Source: Bacteroidota bacterium
Lineage (GTDB): Bacteria; Bacteroidota; Bacteroidia; UBA8524
Assembly: GCA_016124735.1 (NCBI GenBank)
Contig: WGMZ01000005.1
Location: 1-64,000 of the forward strand
Reading direction: 5' to 3'
DNA length: 64,000 nt
Shown here: positions 62,215 through 64,000 of the stretch, piece by piece
How the letters are laid out: each line of letters begins with the position of its first letter
Position numbering within the stretch: position 1 is the stretch's first letter
The notes under the pieces: generated by a model
Told to the model about the DNA's origin: nothing
The model's database searches: none
The model's input: the letters and a program-made list of their open reading frames with translations, nothing else
Translations under genes and position numbers: made by a program

Positions 62215-63213
62215 ATGGAAACGGTAGTGAGTGGAATCCGGTCGACGGGCAACCTGCATTTGGGGAATTACTTTGGAGCGCTGAAAAATTTTCTGCGCAT
62301 GCAAAATGAGCATAACTGTTATTTCTTTATTGCCGATCTTCACTCATTAACTACGCATCCACATCCTGCCGATTTGCATAAAAGTGTTCGGAATGTACTG
62401 GTGGAATACCTGGCTGCCGGACTGGATCCCGAGAAATGTACCCTGTATATTCAAAGTGATGTTCCTGAAATTTCGGAACTCTATCTCATTTTGAATATGA
62501 ATGCTTACAAAGGCGAGCTGGAAAGGGTGCCTTCCTTTAAAGAAAAGGTGCGAAGCCAGCCAAATAATGTCAATGCCGGCTTACTCACCTATCCCGTGTT
62601 GATGACGGCCGACATCATCATCCATAAAGCAACCAAAGTGCCGGTTGGAAAAGACCAGGAAGCACATTTGGAAATGGCCAGAAACCTGGGGAATCGATTC
62701 AATAACATGTACGAAGTTGATTTTTTCCCGGAGCCTTATGCCTTCAATTTTGGAGAACAATTGGTGAAAGTGCCTGGCTTGGATGGAAAAGGAAAGATGA
62801 GCAAATCTTCCGGAGAACATACCGCCATTTTCCTGACAGACGATGAAGCCACCATCACAAAAAAAATGAAGCGGGCTGTTACGGATATGAGCCCGACAGA
62901 GGCAAATGCTCCAAAACCCGAATCCATTCAGAATCTGTTTGATTTAATGCAGCTTGTGTCGTCCAAAGAAACCATCGCGCATTTTGAATCCACCTGGAAA
63001 GAATGCAGCATCCGATATGGCGACATGAAGATGCAAATTGCAAAGGATATGAATTCGTACATTGCGCCCATCCGTCAGCGCATCAAAGAAGTGGATGCCG
63101 ATACTGAATTTATTGCAAAGGCCGTTAAAATAGGAGAGGAGAAGGCAAGGGCTTCGGCCGCGAAAACTGTCAGAGAGGCAAAAGAGATCATTGGCTTTCG
63201 CAAATTCTATTAA
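62215..63213 (+). CDS. trpS: Tryptophan--tRNA ligase
   Basis: 332 aa, the usual length. The class I HIGH motif is HLGN (residues 15-18, in STGNLHLGNYFG), and KMSKS is intact (KGKMSKSSGEH, about 194-198). The Trp-pocket segment includes VLMTADIIIHKATKVPVGKDQ. It charges tRNA-Trp. TATTTTCG, a near -7 box, ends five bases before the ATG. The preceding hairpin separates it from the T9SS gene. Confidence 0.97.
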   Translation: METVVSGIRSTGNLHLGNYFGALKNFLRMQNEHNCYFFIADLHSLTTHPHPADLHKSVRNVLVEYLAAGLDPEKCTLYIQSDVPEISELYLILNMNAYKGELERVPSFKEKVRSQPNNVNAGLLTYPVLMTADIIIHKATKVPVGKDQEAHLEMARNLGNRFNNMYEVDFFPEPYAFNFGEQLVKVPGLDGKGKMSKSSGEHTAIFLTDDEATITKKMKRAVTDMSPTEANAPKPESIQNLFDLMQLVSSKETIAHFESTWKECSIRYGDMKMQIAKDMNSYIAPIRQRIKEVDADTEFIAKAVKIGEEKARASAAKTVREAKEIIGFRKFY

Positions 63214-63369
63214 GGTTTTTTCAATTCGGTGAACCTGTTTTACATCACTATTCATCCCTTTCATCCGAATCAATTTTCTGGAAACGGATAAAGAATATCG
63301 TTATCCGGGAGATTGATTTTTTTATTGCCGCCGGAAACAAAATAATTCATCTGATTGTTCTTCCTACAG

Positions 63370-64000
63370 ATGAAAACAGACAGTTCAACCCAGATTATAC
63401 AAGCATTCAATAGCTACCTTTTAGAAAATGGAAAGCCTCCGGCATCCATCCATCAATTTTGTGTTTCCTTAAAGAAGAAGGAAACTGAATTCTATGCACA
63501 TTTCAGCTCTTTCGATAGTCTGAAATCCGAATGGTTGTTGAGGGAGTTTAATGATGTTAAGGCCGCTATTCAGGGAGATGAAGCATTTGAATCATATGGT
63601 GCACGGGAAAAATACATGGCCTTCCTGTATGCGTGGGTAGAACAAGCGGTGAGGTCAAGAAGCTTATGGTTATTGATTCATCCTGATTTGAAAAGCCCTT
63701 GGATGCATTCACAACTTTTTAGCCGCTTAAAGCCAGCTTTCAAATCTTTTGCTCAGGGCATATGCAGAGAGGGAACAGATAACAGCGAAGTGATGCAGAG
63801 GCCTTTCCTGAGCGATCACTATCCCGATGTGATGTGGGTTCAATTTCTCTTTATCCATCAATTTTGGATAAAAGACGATAGCACTGAATTCGAAAAAACA
63901 GATTCGGCCATCGAAAAATCCGTTCATCTGGTATTTGACTTGATGGGAAATTCCGCCTTCGATTCTGCCATGGATTTTGGGAAATTTATGCTCGGTCAAT
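63370..64000 (+). CDS. TetR-like transcriptional regulator, C-terminus cut by the window end
   Basis: An open frame from ATG 63370 continues without a stop to base 64000 (210 codons visible). The N-terminal ~50 aa form a helix-turn-helix-like section (IIQAFNSYLLENGKPPASIHQFCVSLKKKETEFYAHFSS); the FYAHFSS helix fits the recognition part of TetR proteins. The rest is helical, ending so far in DFGKFMLGQ. Bacteroidota have such TetR-like proteins next to AarF/UbiB-type kinases, but that neighbour is outside the window. Confidence 0.65.
   Translation, partial: MKTDSSTQIIQAFNSYLLENGKPPASIHQFCVSLKKKETEFYAHFSSFDSLKSEWLLREFNDVKAAIQGDEAFESYGAREKYMAFLYAWVEQAVRSRSLWLLIHPDLKSPWMHSQLFSRLKPAFKSFAQGICREGTDNSEVMQRPFLSDHYPDVMWVQFLFIHQFWIKDDSTEFEKTDSAIEKSVHLVFDLMGNSAFDSAMDFGKFMLGQ

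Noticed and set aside
1-64000. tRNA, rRNA, phage or defence-system genes
   Set aside because: I looked through the gaps and neighbouring genes and found no such sequence; a covariance-model search would settle small RNAs.

Overview
The window is a chromosomal segment of a Bacteroidota bacterium, probably Flavobacteriales-like; the sequence does not allow a finer call. The evidence is several secreted proteins with type IX secretion (T9SS) C-terminal domains of the xxPNP type and one of the type B 'SPNGDGxND' type, LruC/DUF4842 lipoproteins, promoters of the Bacteroidota form TTTG-N18/19-TAnnTTTG, and an almost complete lack of Shine-Dalgarno sequences. About 48 protein genes are packed tightly. 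I saw no rRNA, tRNA, CRISPR array or phage.

Layout. 0.4-3.5 kb: two small exported proteins and a polytopic membrane protein. 3.6-14.3 kb: a surface-protein locus of three large T9SS clients, the middle one broken by a single nonsense codon. 14.3-15.7 kb (minus strand): ECF sigma factor, zinc-finger anti-sigma and exported thioredoxin. 15.8-20.8 kb: an arginyl/leucyl-transferase-like protein, an exported VWA protein, a lipoprotein and an SRPBCC/GyrI-like protein. 21.2-27.3 kb: mnmD, two Rossmann/FAD oxidoreductases, a lipoprotein, a BaiN-like flavoprotein and gltX. 27.4-30.1 kb: a type B T9SS protein. 30.1-32.2 kb: kynureninase, GNAT and cupin with overlapping reading frames. 32.3-36.8 kb: a tandem pair of LruC lipoproteins, each with its own similar terminator. 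37-42.5 kb: pepD, an MscS channel, a photolyase and a TIGR01777 epimerase, transcribed away from a CarH/LitR-type B12-binding MerR regulator, which looks like a light-responsive cluster. 42.5-46.6 kb: a fused peptide ABC ATPase, two membrane proteins and cvfB. 46.9-49.6 kb: a large T9SS protein with C25-like traits. 49.7-57.9 kb: housekeeping genes (DEAD-box helicase, YbjN-like protein, two lipoproteins, cmk, rpsA, EVE protein, pyrR, pyrB). 58.6-64 kb: a GT-C-like membrane protein, a T9SS protein, trpS and the start of a TetR-like gene cut by the window end.

The least expected structure is a family of dispersed intergenic elements (1-326, 20911-21213, 46631-46845, 57956-58554) that share terminal inverted repeats of the form CATGAGTCWCCG, 8 variable bases, CCAC. 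They carry homologous but differently deleted interiors, including a 43-bp core that differs at only 3 positions between two copies. They lie at gene 3' ends, and one supplies the stop codon of mnmD. A second theme is promoter placement: several genes have the -7 box only 3-5 bases before the ATG, which predicts leaderless or nearly leaderless mRNAs. The only two clear Shine-Dalgarno sequences precede rpsA, which starts with TTG, and the thioredoxin gene.
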